From: Tetranychus cinnabarinus
Taxonomy: Eukaryota > Arthropoda > Arachnida > Trombidiformes > Tetranychidae
Assembly (NCBI GenBank): GCA_022266195.1
Contig: WHVY01000001.1
Location: 4,402,001-4,466,000, forward strand
Length of the DNA: 64,000 nucleotides
Direction of reading: 5' to 3'
Within the stretch, counting starts at the first letter, position 1. Every line of letters begins with the position of its first letter. Position numbers and translations under genes: made by a program. Positions 36,999 to 50,378 of this stretch are shown piece after piece. Below the pieces are notes generated by a model. That model was not told the origin of the DNA and ran no database searches. It saw nothing but the letters and a program-made list of their open reading frames with translations.

Positions 36999-38685
36999 TA
37001 TGACAGGTTGACACTTAAATTAAAACTGTAATCAATGGGGTAACAATTAATATGAAGGTTAAGAGAGGAAAATGAAAACAGCTTTGGTTGATGACTTTAG
37101 TAAGACACAAAAGATGACTTTTGTCTTCTGTTGACAACAAGAGACAGCAATAAATCACAAGTGACCTCTCAGTTAATCAATAGACAGTCAATTTAGATGA
37201 TAATTGGTTGAAGATTAAAACACATTAATTAAAGGGCCAACAAATGGTTGTTAAATTAGACAATTACAGTAAAGATTGGACTGAGAAACTTCGGGAAAAT
37301 ATTGAATATAACAACTGAAGGAACAAATAATCACCATAGATATTTGAATCAATGTTTGCTCAAAACTGCCAAAGATTTATCCATATCAGTATAACTGGAG
37401 AGAGAGAAAGAGAGCTTGGAAATTAATGATAGCTTTTAATCAGATTAATATTCAATATACTAAATATCAATCTACCTTGATTTGTGTGTCGCTAATTACA
37501 TTAGCTAATGACTAGCTATTGACTTATCACTCGCTGAAAAATAAATTTAAAAAGACTTGATATTTCACTTGACTCATGAAAGAGTTAAAAATAATGTGAC
37601 AATTTTTAAGACAATGGCAATGATAAACAGATTTTAAGACGCTCCTGTTAATCATTTAAAGTCAATCTAAATCAAAAATTAACCTCAATTGGCTACAATT
37701 GACTTGAGCCTAAACAGTAAATAACATCTTCGTTCTCATATAACCTCTAAACCTTCAAAGATTACGATTAAGGACTAAGATTGAGATTTAAATTGAAATG
37801 ATTAGGAACAGATTCACATTGAACAATGTTACACTTAAAGACGTCAATATGATGAACTAATAACGGTAAAAATATATTACAAAAATAAAATGAATTAATA
37901 ACGGAATGAGAATCACAAGATTCTTACCTTTTTTTGATTTCCTCAAATAAATCAGCTGATGGTTAAACAATTGATATAACAAGTTGACTAAAAGTGCAAC
38001 AATTTCATTCTATTTACAGTTTCACACCAAATTGTTGATGTTCAATTATACTCAAGATTCATCATCAAAATTATCTCCAAGAAAAGATGAATCCGATAAT
38101 AGAATGCTGAGTTTCCATAGAAACAAAAATTAGCACTTATATGTTGACCGGCGCATAAATGGTCCAATAATTTTGACATCAACTAAACGATAGCAAAGTA
38201 AAACGAAAGCAAATAAAGATGGACTTTCAATGTATTTTCAATGTTTGTTTCAATAAAATTTTGTTGGTCAATTTTAATTGTTATTTTGAACTGATTTTTG
38301 GTAAAGAAAACTTTCAATTGAACCTTGCGTGAAATCGTTGATCAGATTGAGATTAACATTAACCAATTTGATTGAAATGATACAATTGAAATGAGGTTAA
38401 ACAAGGTAGTTAACACTATTTGATTGAATATTGAGCGATCTTGTAATCAATATAATGGCGTGTTCACAAGGAATAACACTGTTCAATGAAACAATGAGTA
38501 AACAGGAGAAATGAATTGGGAGTGAAAAGGACAAAATGATAGGCTGATTGGGAGTTAAATAACTAAATAAACCCTTCGATTGTTGAACAGTTTTTTTTTC
38601 ATTCTCAACTTGATCTCTGTTATGTTGCAACAATTTAAGCTAATATAAAGTCAAAGAGAAACATCAGTTCAAAATAAAATATATT
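36999..38685. promoter_or_regulatory. Shared upstream region of the LIM gene and the Na+/H+ exchanger
   Basis: This 1.7-kb stretch separates two divergent genes. It contains the probable first untranslated exon of the LIM gene (ending at 37928, minus strand) and its intron. No TATA box or repeat is clear. Confidence 0.4.
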
Positions 38686-41600
38686 ATGATAAATTTTGCT
38701 TCAACAGTGATCCTGTCCTTTGTCAGTAATTTACCAAGTGTTAACCCAATTCAGCAAAGTTTAATTGGACATAATTCGAGTCGTCGAGGTGTTCACATCA
38801 CTCTAATCGGTTGGCGATGGGATGTCATTGGACGTTACCTCGTTGTCCTCGTCTTCTTCCTACTCGGAGCTTTCGCCAAAATAGCTTACCATAACACTCA
38901 ATGGTTACGGAATCAAGTCCCTGAATCATGGTGAGTACACTTTTACCTCTAACCGCATTCAAAAAAGGCTTTAGTTCATCACAAGTTATCGATTGATTTG
39001 ATCCTCTTAAAAATCTGATTTTCTTCTACTTCAGTCAAAGTTGAAGTAAAGTCGAAATGACTGATTGTTTCAATCTAAATTACCTAAAGTAGGCCTAATG
39101 ATTGCTTCGATGACAAAAGTTGATTTGATCAAAGTTTGACAATCAAAGCTAAGTTATGGTTAGGTTTTACTAGAAGGTTATAACAAAGGGTGCAATCAGA
39201 TCATTAGGTTTTCATAATTCTTGCTTTATGATAATTTTGTCCATTTATATTGATTTGGTTATAGACATACAATTAAATGTATTCAAGTCAAAGTTTAAAT
39301 GTAAATCAAAGTTGAAGTGAAGTAAACGCTTTGATTTTCATAATTTTCAACCGATATTGATTTAACCTCAAAGCCTTTGAAGAGCTTCAATAACTCACAA
39401 AAATGGTTTCTTTCATAAATAACGTTCATTTAATGGAAACTTGATTAATCGTAATTTGGATTTGATTGTATCTTTCAGTGTTCTCATACTTCTAGGATCG
39501 TTTGTTGGTTTAATCCTTCAGTATGTACATTTATTGTCTAAACATTTATTCATTTTCATATTACATATAATATCTTAAGTTTAACAGATATTCCTGGAAA
39601 CACTTATATTCCTCAATTTACACCTGAAAAATTTTTCTACTTTTACCTTCCTCCGTGAGTAAAAATTGATTGACAATCATCAAGGTTAAGAATGATTAAC
39701 CTATTTGATGATATCGATCATTACATTTCCCATGTATCATTATTTCTGCTCGATTATACCTACAATTACTATTAATCTAATCAACGATTCTCTTACATTT
39801 GCACCAGAATCATCTTGGAATCAGCTTTTGAGTTGTTTGATAAAACCTTTTTCAAGAATATTGGAACTATCATGTTATTAGCAGTTGTGGTAAGTTAACA
39901 GTTAATTGTCATTAAAATTATCAATAATTGTAGATACAGGTTGACATTTACTGTTATTTAATTTGCTATTAATAGCGACTAAAGGATTCAATGAGTTAAA
40001 CATGGAAATTTTGTTATTGCATGATATCCAATATTTAACAAGCAACTTTTATTACGAATTGAATGTTTATAAGTCAAAGATCATAAAGACCTTTTTGAGC
40101 TTAAATGGCGATTGAAGTTTATTGTTGATTGGCTTTAGGATAAATTAACTTGATTAACTAGTTTCGCTTTTAATTTCACTTTCAATTTAACTTGCAATTT
40201 CATTTATGATTTGAAAAAAGGTTAAATTGGAAGTCGTTCAAGATTTTGTTGGACTTATGCTGATTAGTATTGAATTCAATCAATTTAAAGTAACATTTAT
40301 GGTTAATGAAGAAGTTCAATTTTTATTGTAAAACTATTATTAGTTAGCTATAAAAATTGATCAAAAATACAAATCGATTGATTGAAGATGATGTTCAAAA
40401 TGAACTTCAAGCTACATTCAACTGGGTTGTTGTATTGGTGTTGATTTCAGGTTAGGTTAATTAAGATTAACGATATTATCCCTCTGCTGGGTCATTTTGA
40501 AGATGATTCAATGATGATCATCAGCAAAAATGATAATTACGGCTGCTAATCTACTATTGCATCTAAAATCACAGGAAGATGATTACAGGCTTAAGAGACT
40601 TGCTTGAATCGTCTTCAGGTCACAAGATTTGAGACTTTGAGAAGTTAAACAAAATTTAATCTTTTTGAATCGAAATCTTGGCAATAAATTGTGAAATTAC
40701 CTGTCAATTTGAGGTCATAAACAAAATAGAACTGAATTTCACTTGATTATTGATCCTTGATCCGTTGTTTTGTAAGGCTAAAGGGTTCGCATTTGAATTT
40801 ATAATTGTAATAACAACTTAGTATTTATTTGATTGTAATCTGTTTTTATGATATAATTTAACGACTTTGGGTTTGGTTAAGTTAGGCCAAGTTGGATTTA
40901 ATGATAAGTCAAAAGTTTATTCCAACTCAATTACAATGAAATCCCTTCAAAGACCATTACAATCTTTTGCTTACGTTTGGTTGTTACTGAAAGACACACT
41001 TAACACATTTGTAACATTTATCCACAAATTGACAAAACACTGAAAGAAAAATGGGTGAAAACGGGAAATAATTAACTTCTTGCAAATTTTGACTATGTTG
41101 GTTTGTAGGGACATGAAAAATGAGTTTATCTGTGTGATTTATAAGTTTCTCTGATAAGCAGTTTTCGAGAAAATCGGGTTCGAAGTTGGAACTGGCAAAG
41201 CTTTTTGGACAATTATGGAAGCAGATTTTTTCGTGAAACTCATTTTCCTTATGTAAATTTTAATGGCGAATCAGAAAATGCACTTTATTACATGAAAAAA
41301 AGTTTTGTGTTTCTGTAAAACAGATAAGTTCGATTTTCGTTTGAATCGACCGATTTCAATGACAGTAAGAGTTAGCAAGCTGTAACTTGGTATTGATATA
41401 TAAAAATTGTTTGTACACATCATGAGTTGAATACTTTTTTCAATTTATGAGCGGTTCTCTTGATTTTGACCATTGAAGTTAAAACTTTCAACCTCAATAT
41501 TTCGAGAATGGCCTAACCTAAAATCACCAATTTTTGAGCTAACATTAGGTTTTATTATGGGCTATGACATGGTCAAATAGTAAAGTATTTGAAATCCTAC

Positions 41601-44600
41601 TTAAAAAGTTATAACATTGTATTTCTCATGTTGTCAGATTTGAAACTTGGTTACAAAGTTGAATGGTTACTCAAACACAGACCTTAATTGTTAGAAGGAT
41701 ATTCATTTTTGAATGAATTCAGTCATATTTTATCATAGCCCATAGTAAAACCTAATGTCTGATCAAAGAATGAAGATTGTAGTTGATACCATTCTCGAAA
41801 TATGGAGGTTCAAAGTTGTAGGTCCAATGGCCAAAATCAAGAGAACCGTTGCTAAATTGAAAAAATGATTCAACTCATAATGTGTAAAAATAATTTTTAT
41901 GGACTGGTAAGAAGTTTCAGACTTTTAACTCTTTCGGTCACAGAAAAAGGTCGGTTTAAATGCAAATCGAACTTATATGCTTAACGGAAAATCGAAAATT
42001 TTATCTCAAAAAATAAATGCATTTTCTGGTTCATCATCAAAATTCACATCAGTAAAATAGGTTTTCATGAAAAAATCTGCTCCCATAGCTGTACAAAAGG
42101 CATTCGAAGTTTCAACTTTGACCTCGATTTTCTCGAAAACAGTCCATCGGATGAAATATTTAATATGACCAAAGGACTCAGTTTTCATGCAGCTACAAAC
42201 CCATCAAGTTCCAATTCTTTACTCAGATGTTTGAGCCTTTGACAGCATTCTTTGCTTTACATTTGCAAGTTAAACCAGAAAATTGGTTTATTTACCAAGA
42301 AATGGGTTAATATGAGTTTGTTTTGTTGAATAAGTTGTTGCTTGCACATTAACAGCCCGATTTTTATAACCTAAAAGCGCTGATTGAGAGTTATTAAATT
42401 AAATTGGATTATTCATTAGTAAAGAGATAAATTGGTGAAAGAATGACGATTGTATGTGATGCCATTCTCGAAATATCGAGCCTAAAAGTTTCAAGTCCAA
42501 TGGCCAAAATCAAGAGAACTACTTATAAATTCATGAAACTTTTTGATCCATTATGTGAGCCAACAATTTTTATGGACAAATGATAATTTTCACCTCGCTG
42601 AATATTATGGTCATAGAAAGCGATCGGTTCAAGCAAAAATCGAACTTATTTGTTTTGCAAAAGACATAAAATTTTATTTCTCAAAATAAGTGCATTTTCT
42701 GGTTAGCCATTGATATTTACATAAGGAAAATGAGTTTCATGAAAAAGTTAGCTTCCATAAATGAACAAAAGGCAGTCGTAGCTAAAACTTTGGACTCGAC
42801 TTTCTCGAAAACTATTGATCAGAGAAACTTGTGAATCGCATGAATGGACTTAGTTTTTGTGTCCCTACAAACTATCAGAGTCTAAATTTCAATGAAATTA
42901 ATTTTTTCCCGTTTTTGCCCATTTGTTTCACTTTGTGTATAAACGGAACAATTGTGTTGATTGTGTCTTTTTAGTAATAACTTTACATTTTTATCTGCAG
43001 GGAACAATCATCAATATCATTGGAATCGGTATTAGTATTTACGTTTGTTCCAATTGTGGACTCTATTTACCTTTTAGACTTAGTTTTATTGAATGCTTAA
43101 CTTTTTCAACATTAATCTCAGCCGTTGATCCGGTTGCGGTAAGTCTATGCTAACAATTGATGAATGAACCCAAGACTGATCAATCTCTCTAATTCACAGG
43201 TTATTGCCATTTTTCAAGAAGTCAATGTAGATAAAGCTTTATATTTTCTAGTTTTTGGCGAATCTTTGCTCAACGGTAAGTTCAAAATGCATTGTAACTA
43301 CAATTTTATTCAACAATAATTGACATTTCATTTCTAACTTTCTCTGATCAAGATGCTGTTGTGGTCACAATGTACAATACAATGACAAATTTTGCCGCTG
43401 CAACTGATATCCAAGTGAAACATGTGTTCTTGGCAATTCTCAGTTTCATAACTGTTTCAGGCGGAGGAATAGTTATTGGAGCAATATTTGGTGGTTTCAC
43501 TTCACTAGTGACCAAATGTACAGGACAGGTTCGAGGTAAATCAAACACCATTTACGGTTAATGTTGTTTCTAGCAATTTATTTCTTCTTCTGAAATAGTA
43601 ATTGAACCTTTGGTTGTGATGTTATGCGCTTATCTATCCTATTTTACTGCTGAATTACTCCACTTTTCTGGTATAATTTGTCTGACCTGTTGTGGACTGA
43701 TTCAAGCCGCCTATGCGCGTCATAATATCTCCAGCAAGTCAAACATAACAATAAAATATTTTGTCAAAACTTTGAGCAGCATTTCCGAAGTTATCATATT
43801 TCTCTTTCTGGGTATGGTTTTAATTCGTGATATTCATACATGGAATTTTTCTTTCGTAATATCAGTGCTTATTTTTTGCATAATTTACCGATTCGCAAGT
43901 AAGTTCAGAGACACAATTAATGTCTGGTCCAAGTTATTCATTGGCAGTTTTTTTCTCCCTACATTCATCATTAGGTATTTACCTGTTGACTTATGTTTGC
44001 AACAATTTTTCAAATCGCCTTCGAAGTATAACTCGCCAGGAACAATTTATTATGGCTTATGGTGGATTAAGAGGTGCTATTGCCTTTGCCTTGGCAATAA
44101 TGCTGGATCCTCGAGATTTACCTTCAGCTGATCTTTTCGTTACAGCAACCTTGACAGTTATTATATTTACTGTTTTTGTTCAGGTAAAAAAATCTCAATC
44201 ATTAATTTTTATATATCCCGGAAGTGAATTATTCAATTGATCAATATTAGTTGCAGAATGATTTAAATCTTTCAATCTGTTCTTGACTAATTTTGTGCAA
44301 CAATAGAGTAACTCTGATTAAACATTATCACAATTGTCACAGCTGAAAAGCTTTTATGTTAATGTTTTATTAACTTGCTTATTATAGTCAATTTGTGTGG
44401 AGTGTTTACTTTTTTGGTGTTTTATTGATTATTAGGGATCAACTACTAAACCAATTGTTCATCTTTTGGGATTGCAAATGTTGACTGATGCTGATCCTAA
44501 ATTATTCAACGAGTTACACTTGAAAGTGATTGAGACTACAATGAATGGCCTGGATGATATTATCGGACAATCTGGAGCTGGAAATTTCATAGTAATTATC

Positions 44601-45416
44601 ATTTCACTCATTTTTGAAGGTTAATCGTTTCATAAACGCTTCTTTTCACAGGCAAAAAGCCTTTACAATGTCAATAAATCCTTCAGAAGGTTTCTCATTA
44701 AAGATTATACTAATCGATGGACGACCGTTAGACAAACAGTGGACATGGTTTGTATGAACTTTCTTTGAATTTATTTATTCTAATATTTATTTATCTTAAA
44801 GATTGAATTGAATCAGCTTAAAAGTGTCTTCACAATGGTCAAATCAATTCCGGACAAACATTCGGCTGGTGACTTTATTTCATCGGAAAGATACGTCAAT
44901 TCTTTGGGAAGGAAAATGCCAAACAAAAAATATCCAAAAGCTCCAAAAGCAATCTCTTTTAATTCAGTCTCTCCCAGGAATCAAAATAGTAATAATTCTA
45001 ATCATGTTAATTTTTCTAAATTTCATTCCAACCTTAAAGGTGATAGCTCATCAAAACATCACTTTAATGTAAAAGCCATTAGCAATATTGATCCAAGAAC
45101 AGTCAATAAAACAAATGGAGTCTCTCCATTTGCTGACTATCATGGTAAAATTACTTACGTGAAACCCAAAGAGTTTATTTTAGTTAAACAATCAAGAGGA
45201 CAGCAATTAGAGAGTCAACCAAATGAGGCAAATAAATCATCTGGAGCCTCACTGAAAATTTTAAAAACTCGTTTCAGTTCCGATTCCAATATAAGTTGTT
45301 TCCGTGAAACTTTAAATGAAACATTTGGACATAAAGTTTATCCAGAATTGAATACGAGTTCAAAGGAATCAAGTGCTATATCGGAGGAAATCACATCGAG
45401 CAAGGGATCTAATTGA
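38686..45416 (+). CDS. SLC9A: Na+/H+ exchanger (SLC9A/NHE family)
   Basis: Twelve exons (38686-38930, 39479-39520, 39580-39654, 39808-39889, 43001-43138, 43200-43275, 43353-43535, 43599-43898, 43975-44183, 44436-44591, 44652-44747, 44802-45416) join in frame to 738 residues. Family landmarks appear in order: FFYFYLPPIILES (inhibitor-binding region), NIGTIMLLAVVGT, ISAVDPVAVIAIFQEV, FGESLLNDAVVV (transport Asp), and QFIMAYGGLRGAIAFALA. A hydrophilic tail rich in Ser and Lys starts near residue 530. The family trades Na+ for H+ across plasma or organelle membranes. The size and GESLLND context suggest a plasma-membrane NHE1-3/5 type; the exact subtype is uncertain. Exon 3 uses the upstream AG at 39579; the next AG would break the frame. 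AATAAA at 45601-45606 is a likely polyadenylation signal. Confidence 0.93.
40980..42981. mobile_element. Element B: fold-back transposon inside intron 4 of the Na+/H+ exchanger
   Basis: The ends are inverted copies: left GTTGTTACTGAAAGACACAC, right reversed GTTATTACTAAAAAGACACA. Both closely match the ends of element A. The inside has one inverted unit (about 40980-41530) and two direct units (about 41770-42300 and 42460-42981). These align with A's inverted unit and its second and third direct units; the stretch at 42240-42550 is nearly identical to 2985-3310. The flanks CTTACGTTTG and TTTACATTTT match at 7 of 10 positions, consistent with an old duplication. There is no transposase frame. 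Confidence 0.72.
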
Positions 45417-46334
45417 CGAGCGATGTTTAATAGTATTAAATGTAATCATTAGACCATTTTATTGTATTATGTCTTGTAATAGATCGTTTTTACTTGATAA
45501 AGTAATTTTTTATGCAAGAATCAAAGTTTATTATAAGATTCATAATGAAAGGGAAAAGTGCAATTCAATGTTTATTTGATTAGCAGAAATTCAAAGCACT
45601 AATAAAATTAGCTTATCAAATTATTGACAGCTGATCAAATCGATTATAAATTGAGAAAATAGAAACAAATAGAAATGAAATTGTAGTTAAATATTGGTAT
45701 TTCAATTGAATAGGTGTGAGAGACACTTAAGTTGATTGGAAAGACCGGTTGAGCCTTAAGCATTGAATGTAACCGTATCTGATTTTGAGTATTAAGTGTT
45801 CACTCGATTGATTCAATTGTAATTAACAGCTATTTAGTGTGAAATTATTTGAATAATTTAATTTAATTATTTCTAAAAGAAAAGGTGATGAAAATAAATC
45901 AATTTAAAATCAATCAATCAGTTGATAATGTGAAAATCAACTTAAAAGATGAAGATGCATTTATTCAGGTTGTTTATTGAAACATGTTGAGGTCGGTATA
46001 ATGATGATCACCTCAAGGATTTAGAATCAGTTAATCTTCAATTTATCCTGGCTTAATCTTATTTACCACTTTCACTTGATCAACATCTACTTTTTTGATC
46101 ATCTCCATCAACATTTCACATTAAAACGTCTTCCCACTTTCAAAATGACCAGGTCATCCTAACATCTCATCTTCATAAATTGTGTCAATCTTTCGTTGAC
46201 TCAAAATTGAGAACAGATATAAATGTTTAAAAAAAATCAAAATCACTTTCACTTTGGTTTTGTTTATTTCCGTGATCATTTAATTTCCAATTGGATCAAC
46301 AGTAAACAACAAAAAATTGTATTTATTTGTGCCA
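45417..46334. other. 3' end of the exchanger and upstream region of the cuticle gene
   Basis: The left part is the exchanger 3' untranslated region, with AATAAA at 45601-45606. The right part is the cuticle gene promoter. No other gene seen. Confidence 0.5.
46218..46223 (+). promoter_or_regulatory. TATA box of the cuticle protein gene
   Basis: TATAAA lies 112 bases upstream of the start codon at 46335. A start site about 30 bases downstream of it would leave an 85-base leader, which suits a TATA-driven cuticle gene. Confidence 0.5.
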
Positions 46335-47941
46335 ATGGATCTAACAATGTTTAAGGTAAGTTTGCTTTTTTTGTTTCAATGTTTACAATTCATTTGTTAT
46401 TCATTGATATTGTCGATTTTGAGCGTTCAATCATTAATTTAAATTTTAAAAATGTCTTAATTTAGTGATTTTAAGGCAATCATATTTGCATTATCTCAAG
46501 ACTCAGGTTCATCCATCCATTTAATATTCATTTTCCCTTTTCATTTGTTTAGATTTTCATAATTTTTGCAAGTTTGGCTCTGACTACTTGTGAAATTAGT
46601 CAACAAAAGATAACTGGAGATGAGAGTGCATCGAGTTCAGATAGCCAATCCACAGAATCTTCATTAAAATCAAGTGAATCTACAACTTCATCACCTTCAC
46701 CTTATGCATTTTCGTATAATACAGCTGATGTTGCTGGTAACCAATTAGCTCGACAAGAGTCTGGTGATAACAAAGGAGCTGTTAGAGGTTCATACAGTTA
46801 TCGAGATGCTGATGGATTGTTCCGTACTGTTGAATATATTGCTGATGAAAACGGATTCAGAGCTGCTATAAGATCAAATGAACCTGGACTTGGTGATTCA
46901 AATAAAGAACTTCCAGCAAGCATTTATCTCCAAACTGAAGCTACTCCAGCAAGGGTCGCCTCTAAAGTGGCTTCGGCCTCTTCTGCGGCTAAACTACGAG
47001 CAGCTCAAAACACTTTCGCTACAGCTGCTCCAACTCGACCCACAGTTCCATCAACAACAAGTACAAGCTCAACCACAACACCTCAATCAGTCGTTTTGGC
47101 GTCTCTTGCTCCATCAAAAGTTCGAGTTTCTCCAGTGAAAAATTCTTTGTCACGAGTTGCACCTGTTGCTGCTGCCAGAGCTTCAGTTCGACAACAAAGA
47201 TTGCGTCCTCAAGCTATCTTAAGATTAGTCAGTTCACAAGTTCTTTCATTACCTTCAACAACACCAACCACAACTACGACTACAACTACAACTGAAGCAC
47301 CAACTACAATTGCTGAGCAAATATTATCAAATCCTGGTCCAGTTCAATCACAAGAGACTCTTACAGGTACTGAAGAGCCAGAACAAGATTCAGAAAGTTC
47401 CATTTCGGAGAATCCAATTGAGGAAAATCAAAATCAAGCAAATCCAGCTCAAGAGCAGCGAACTCAAGAAAGTCCAGTGAAAGGAAGTCAAGTGCGTGAA
47501 AGTCCAGTTCAACAAAATCAAAATCAAGAAAGTCTAGTTCAAGAACATCGAAGTCAAGAGAGTCCAGTTCAAGAGAGTCCAGATCAAGCAAGTCCAGTGC
47601 AAGAAATCCCAATTCAAGAGAGCCCGATTCAGGAAAGTCCAGTTCCAGCAAGTCCAATCCAAGAGAATCCAATCTCGATTCCTGAATCTATTTTCCCACA
47701 AACTTCCTATGTTTCAACCGAGCAACCATTGTTGGTCCGTTTTCTTGATGAAGATTTGACTTATGATTCATTAAATTTCCAACAAGCTCAAGCTCAACCT
47801 AGAACAATTGCTATTCGAACCGCTGATAATCCATTGAGTCGATTGTTTAGAATTGTTCCGATTCCACATAACGAAGGATTAAGGCTTCAACAGGCTGGTG
47901 CTAACATGGTTTATTTGACAAGTGCTCAATCTTCTTATTGA
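46335..47941 (+). CDS. Rebers-Riddiford chitin-binding cuticle protein with long repetitive tail
   Basis: Two exons (46335-46355 and 46553-47941) give 469 residues. The first exon encodes only MDLTMFK. With IFIIFASLALTTC from exon 2 this forms a signal peptide; a tiny first exon splitting the signal peptide is typical of arthropod cuticle genes. The RR domain (about 47-115) reads YAFSYNTADVAGN, GSYSYRDADGLFRTVEY, ADENGF, the chitin-binding consensus. A Ser/Thr/Ala-rich stretch follows, with a run of Thr residues. Next comes a Gln-rich tail of short ESPVQE-like repeats (about 275-370) and a conserved-looking end (RTIAIRTADNPLSRLFRIVPIP). The product is secreted into cuticle. A scrambled second copy lies at 52075-53583. 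Confidence 0.88.
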
Positions 47942-50264
47942 TTTTATCGTTTGCCATATTAGTGGTTATTTTACATAACCATATTGTATTTATTAAATAT
48001 TAATATATTAACTTGGCTTTTGACATTGTCAAACACTGCATTTATAATTAATTTGTTTGAGTTGAATTCATGATGCGCAATTTTCCAAAAAAGACTAGAT
48101 ATGACCTAGACTAGAGTACTCCGTAAATCGGTAGAAATTCGGGTTAGTGCCACCTATTGGATTAGACATTCGGGAATCATTTATTGTAATTTGATAATTG
48201 TTCTAACCAAATTCAAATTTCAGTTCGAAAAGTTGAATTAGCGAGTCAACTCTACTAGAATCAGGCGCAAGTTATTGTAAAACAGATCAGAATGAGTCAG
48301 TAACAAGTTATTTTGATTATTCAATAGAAAAGAGCATTTTCGCGTCTTCAAGGGAGTCAAGAGTTGGAAGACAAAAAAGCCTTCAGTTATTAGGAGAAGA
48401 GGCTGATTAATTCTGCATTAAAACTATTTCCATTAAAGTTCACATGCCAATTTAAATTTTTTGACTAAATTTTAAAATATTCTCATTGAAATACATGTAA
48501 TTAAATAATTGAACAAAAATGGTTTGCATGATAAATTCAATAGGTGACGCCAACACGAAATTCCTACCGAGTTACGGAGTACTCTAGTGCAGCTTGTTAG
48601 TCTTTGGTTAGCTTTTTCATAGATTACAAAATAATAAATCCAGGTCCGATCCGGGCGCTCCAAAGAGTAAAGGAAGAAGAAGCAGCAATTCATACTTCAC
48701 CTCAACAGAAATTTTTCTAGTGACAGAAGATGGCGCGAGAAAGAGACTCTTTCTTTTTACTTTATTTGAAAATTTTTCTCTCTCTTTTTCTATTTCATTT
48801 CTCTTTCTTTCAATAAATGAAAATTCAATTCAAATAATTAATATTAACATTAGAAAAGGCCTTTTTGATTGTTTTCAATGTTTTTATTGTTTTTTCAATT
48901 GATTTTAATGATTTTGATGCTATGATTTCTTATTTAATGGTAAATTTGTGATGATTTTACACTTTAACTAACAAAATCTGAATTAATCAGGCGAGATGAT
49001 GTCTAGATGATGATTCCTAGATGTCTCGATATCTTGAAAATGGTAGAAATGAATGGCAAAATGTAGGACAATTTTGCAAGATGAAAGCACGTTCTAGATA
49101 GATTTTTAGATGTAAAATTGATTTCAATGAAAAGATTTTTTTATCTAACAGGACGCAAAACTGACCGTTTTCTCGATAAATGTAATAGTTCCTCGTTATT
49201 TAAAACACGGATTTGAAGGATTCATTGGGATAACACTTAAATAATGATTTTTTTCTGTAGGAAACGGAAAGCTATATTTCAACATATTTGTCTCATACAA
49301 TATTTATTCAGCCGAATGATTCAATCTAGCTAATGATAATTTTTGTTCAGCAGATTGATTACGAAAACCAAGAAAGGTTTCCTGGTATTTCTTCCACTTT
49401 TATATTCCATGGCGTTCTCGTGCAAATTATATAAACACCATGAATGAACACAGAGAAGGGTTTCATATTTCTGTAAAAAGGTTGAGTATAAGTATAATAG
49501 ATTGTTGTAAGAATTGACAAATCGCGATCAAAAAAATTTTAGATGCAAAAATAACTAGAGAAGCAGAGGTGAATGGCTATTAAGTAAAAGCACATCATCA
49601 TTTCTCAATTGAGACTCAACCTGGTTCCATGTTAATGATTAATATAATTCGAAGAAAGATAGTAGCATGAACTGAAATTTAATCTACTGTTAAAGGATAA
49701 AATGTTTAATCAGATGTTAAGTTAGCAAAGCAATTTTAATTTTAGCCTCATATCCTTTAATAATTGTTGATCTGCAAAATCGCCTGTTCTCGATTTTTTT
49801 AAATGGTGTTTTTCAGACACAAATTTTATGCTGATTCCATAATTTCCCCTATTTATTTGCAGATCCTTCTTTACATATGCTGATCGAACCAATTTGACAT
49901 TTGCAGTTTTGTGAGAGCTGTCGATAGTTGAAAGAATAAACAACACCAATGACACATTAAATACATTGTCGATGAGCCCTCTTTGTCTAATAAAAATGTC
50001 AACTTAACCGTTTAACATTTGCAGAAACTTGCAACGGAATATAATGATAATAAGATGAAGGCTGGAAAAACATTCAATCATCACCTCTGAACAATTTTTG
50101 ACGTGATAGCTTAATAATTAGTACAATTTACATATGCTAATATTTAATTTAACTGATTAAATAAAATTTTTGCCAACACGATTTGACATTTACCGTGTTT
50201 TGAGAGCTGTCGATGGAGATGAAAAACAATGCAATGAAACAATAAACCATGCTATGAAGATGAG
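47942..50264. other. Gene-poor stretch between cuticle gene and small secreted gene
   Basis: It begins with the cuticle gene 3' region (47942-48051, shared with the duplicate at 53473-53583). It then carries a TA-flanked inverted-repeat element (48114-48584) and a remnant resembling the 3' end of the TMEM186-like gene (about 48600-48660). A decayed promoter-like duplicate lies near 49880-49985. No protein-coding gene is supported. Confidence 0.5.
48114..48584. mobile_element. MITE-like element with 50-bp inverted ends and TA duplication
   Basis: The left end GAGTACTCCGTAAATCGGTA and the right end, reversed, GAGTACTCCGTAACTCGGTA continue as imperfect inverted repeats for about 50 bp, to CACCTATTG. 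TA lies directly outside both ends (48112-48113 and 48585-48586), as for Tc1/mariner elements. The interior has no open frame. Confidence 0.6.
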
Positions 50265-50273
50265 TATAAATAG
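50265..50273 (+). promoter_or_regulatory. TATA box of the small secreted protein gene
   Basis: TATAAATAG lies 106 bases upstream of the ATG at 50379. A start site near 50295 would give a leader of about 85 bases. Confidence 0.55.
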
Positions 50274-50378
50274 TGCTCGTCTACAACTTTAATGTATCAT
50301 TTTAAAACAAAAGTTGATTAAGTATCTACATTTTACTCCAATACGTTTAAAAAAGTAAAACAACAAAACCAAGTGAAA

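Noticed and set aside
47361..47672. Minus-strand Leu/Asp-rich frame of 103 codons, also present identically at 52892-53203
   Set aside because: It is the mirror of the ESPVQ repeat region of the cuticle gene. Its periodic sequence is a by-product of the repeat and it has no independent signals.
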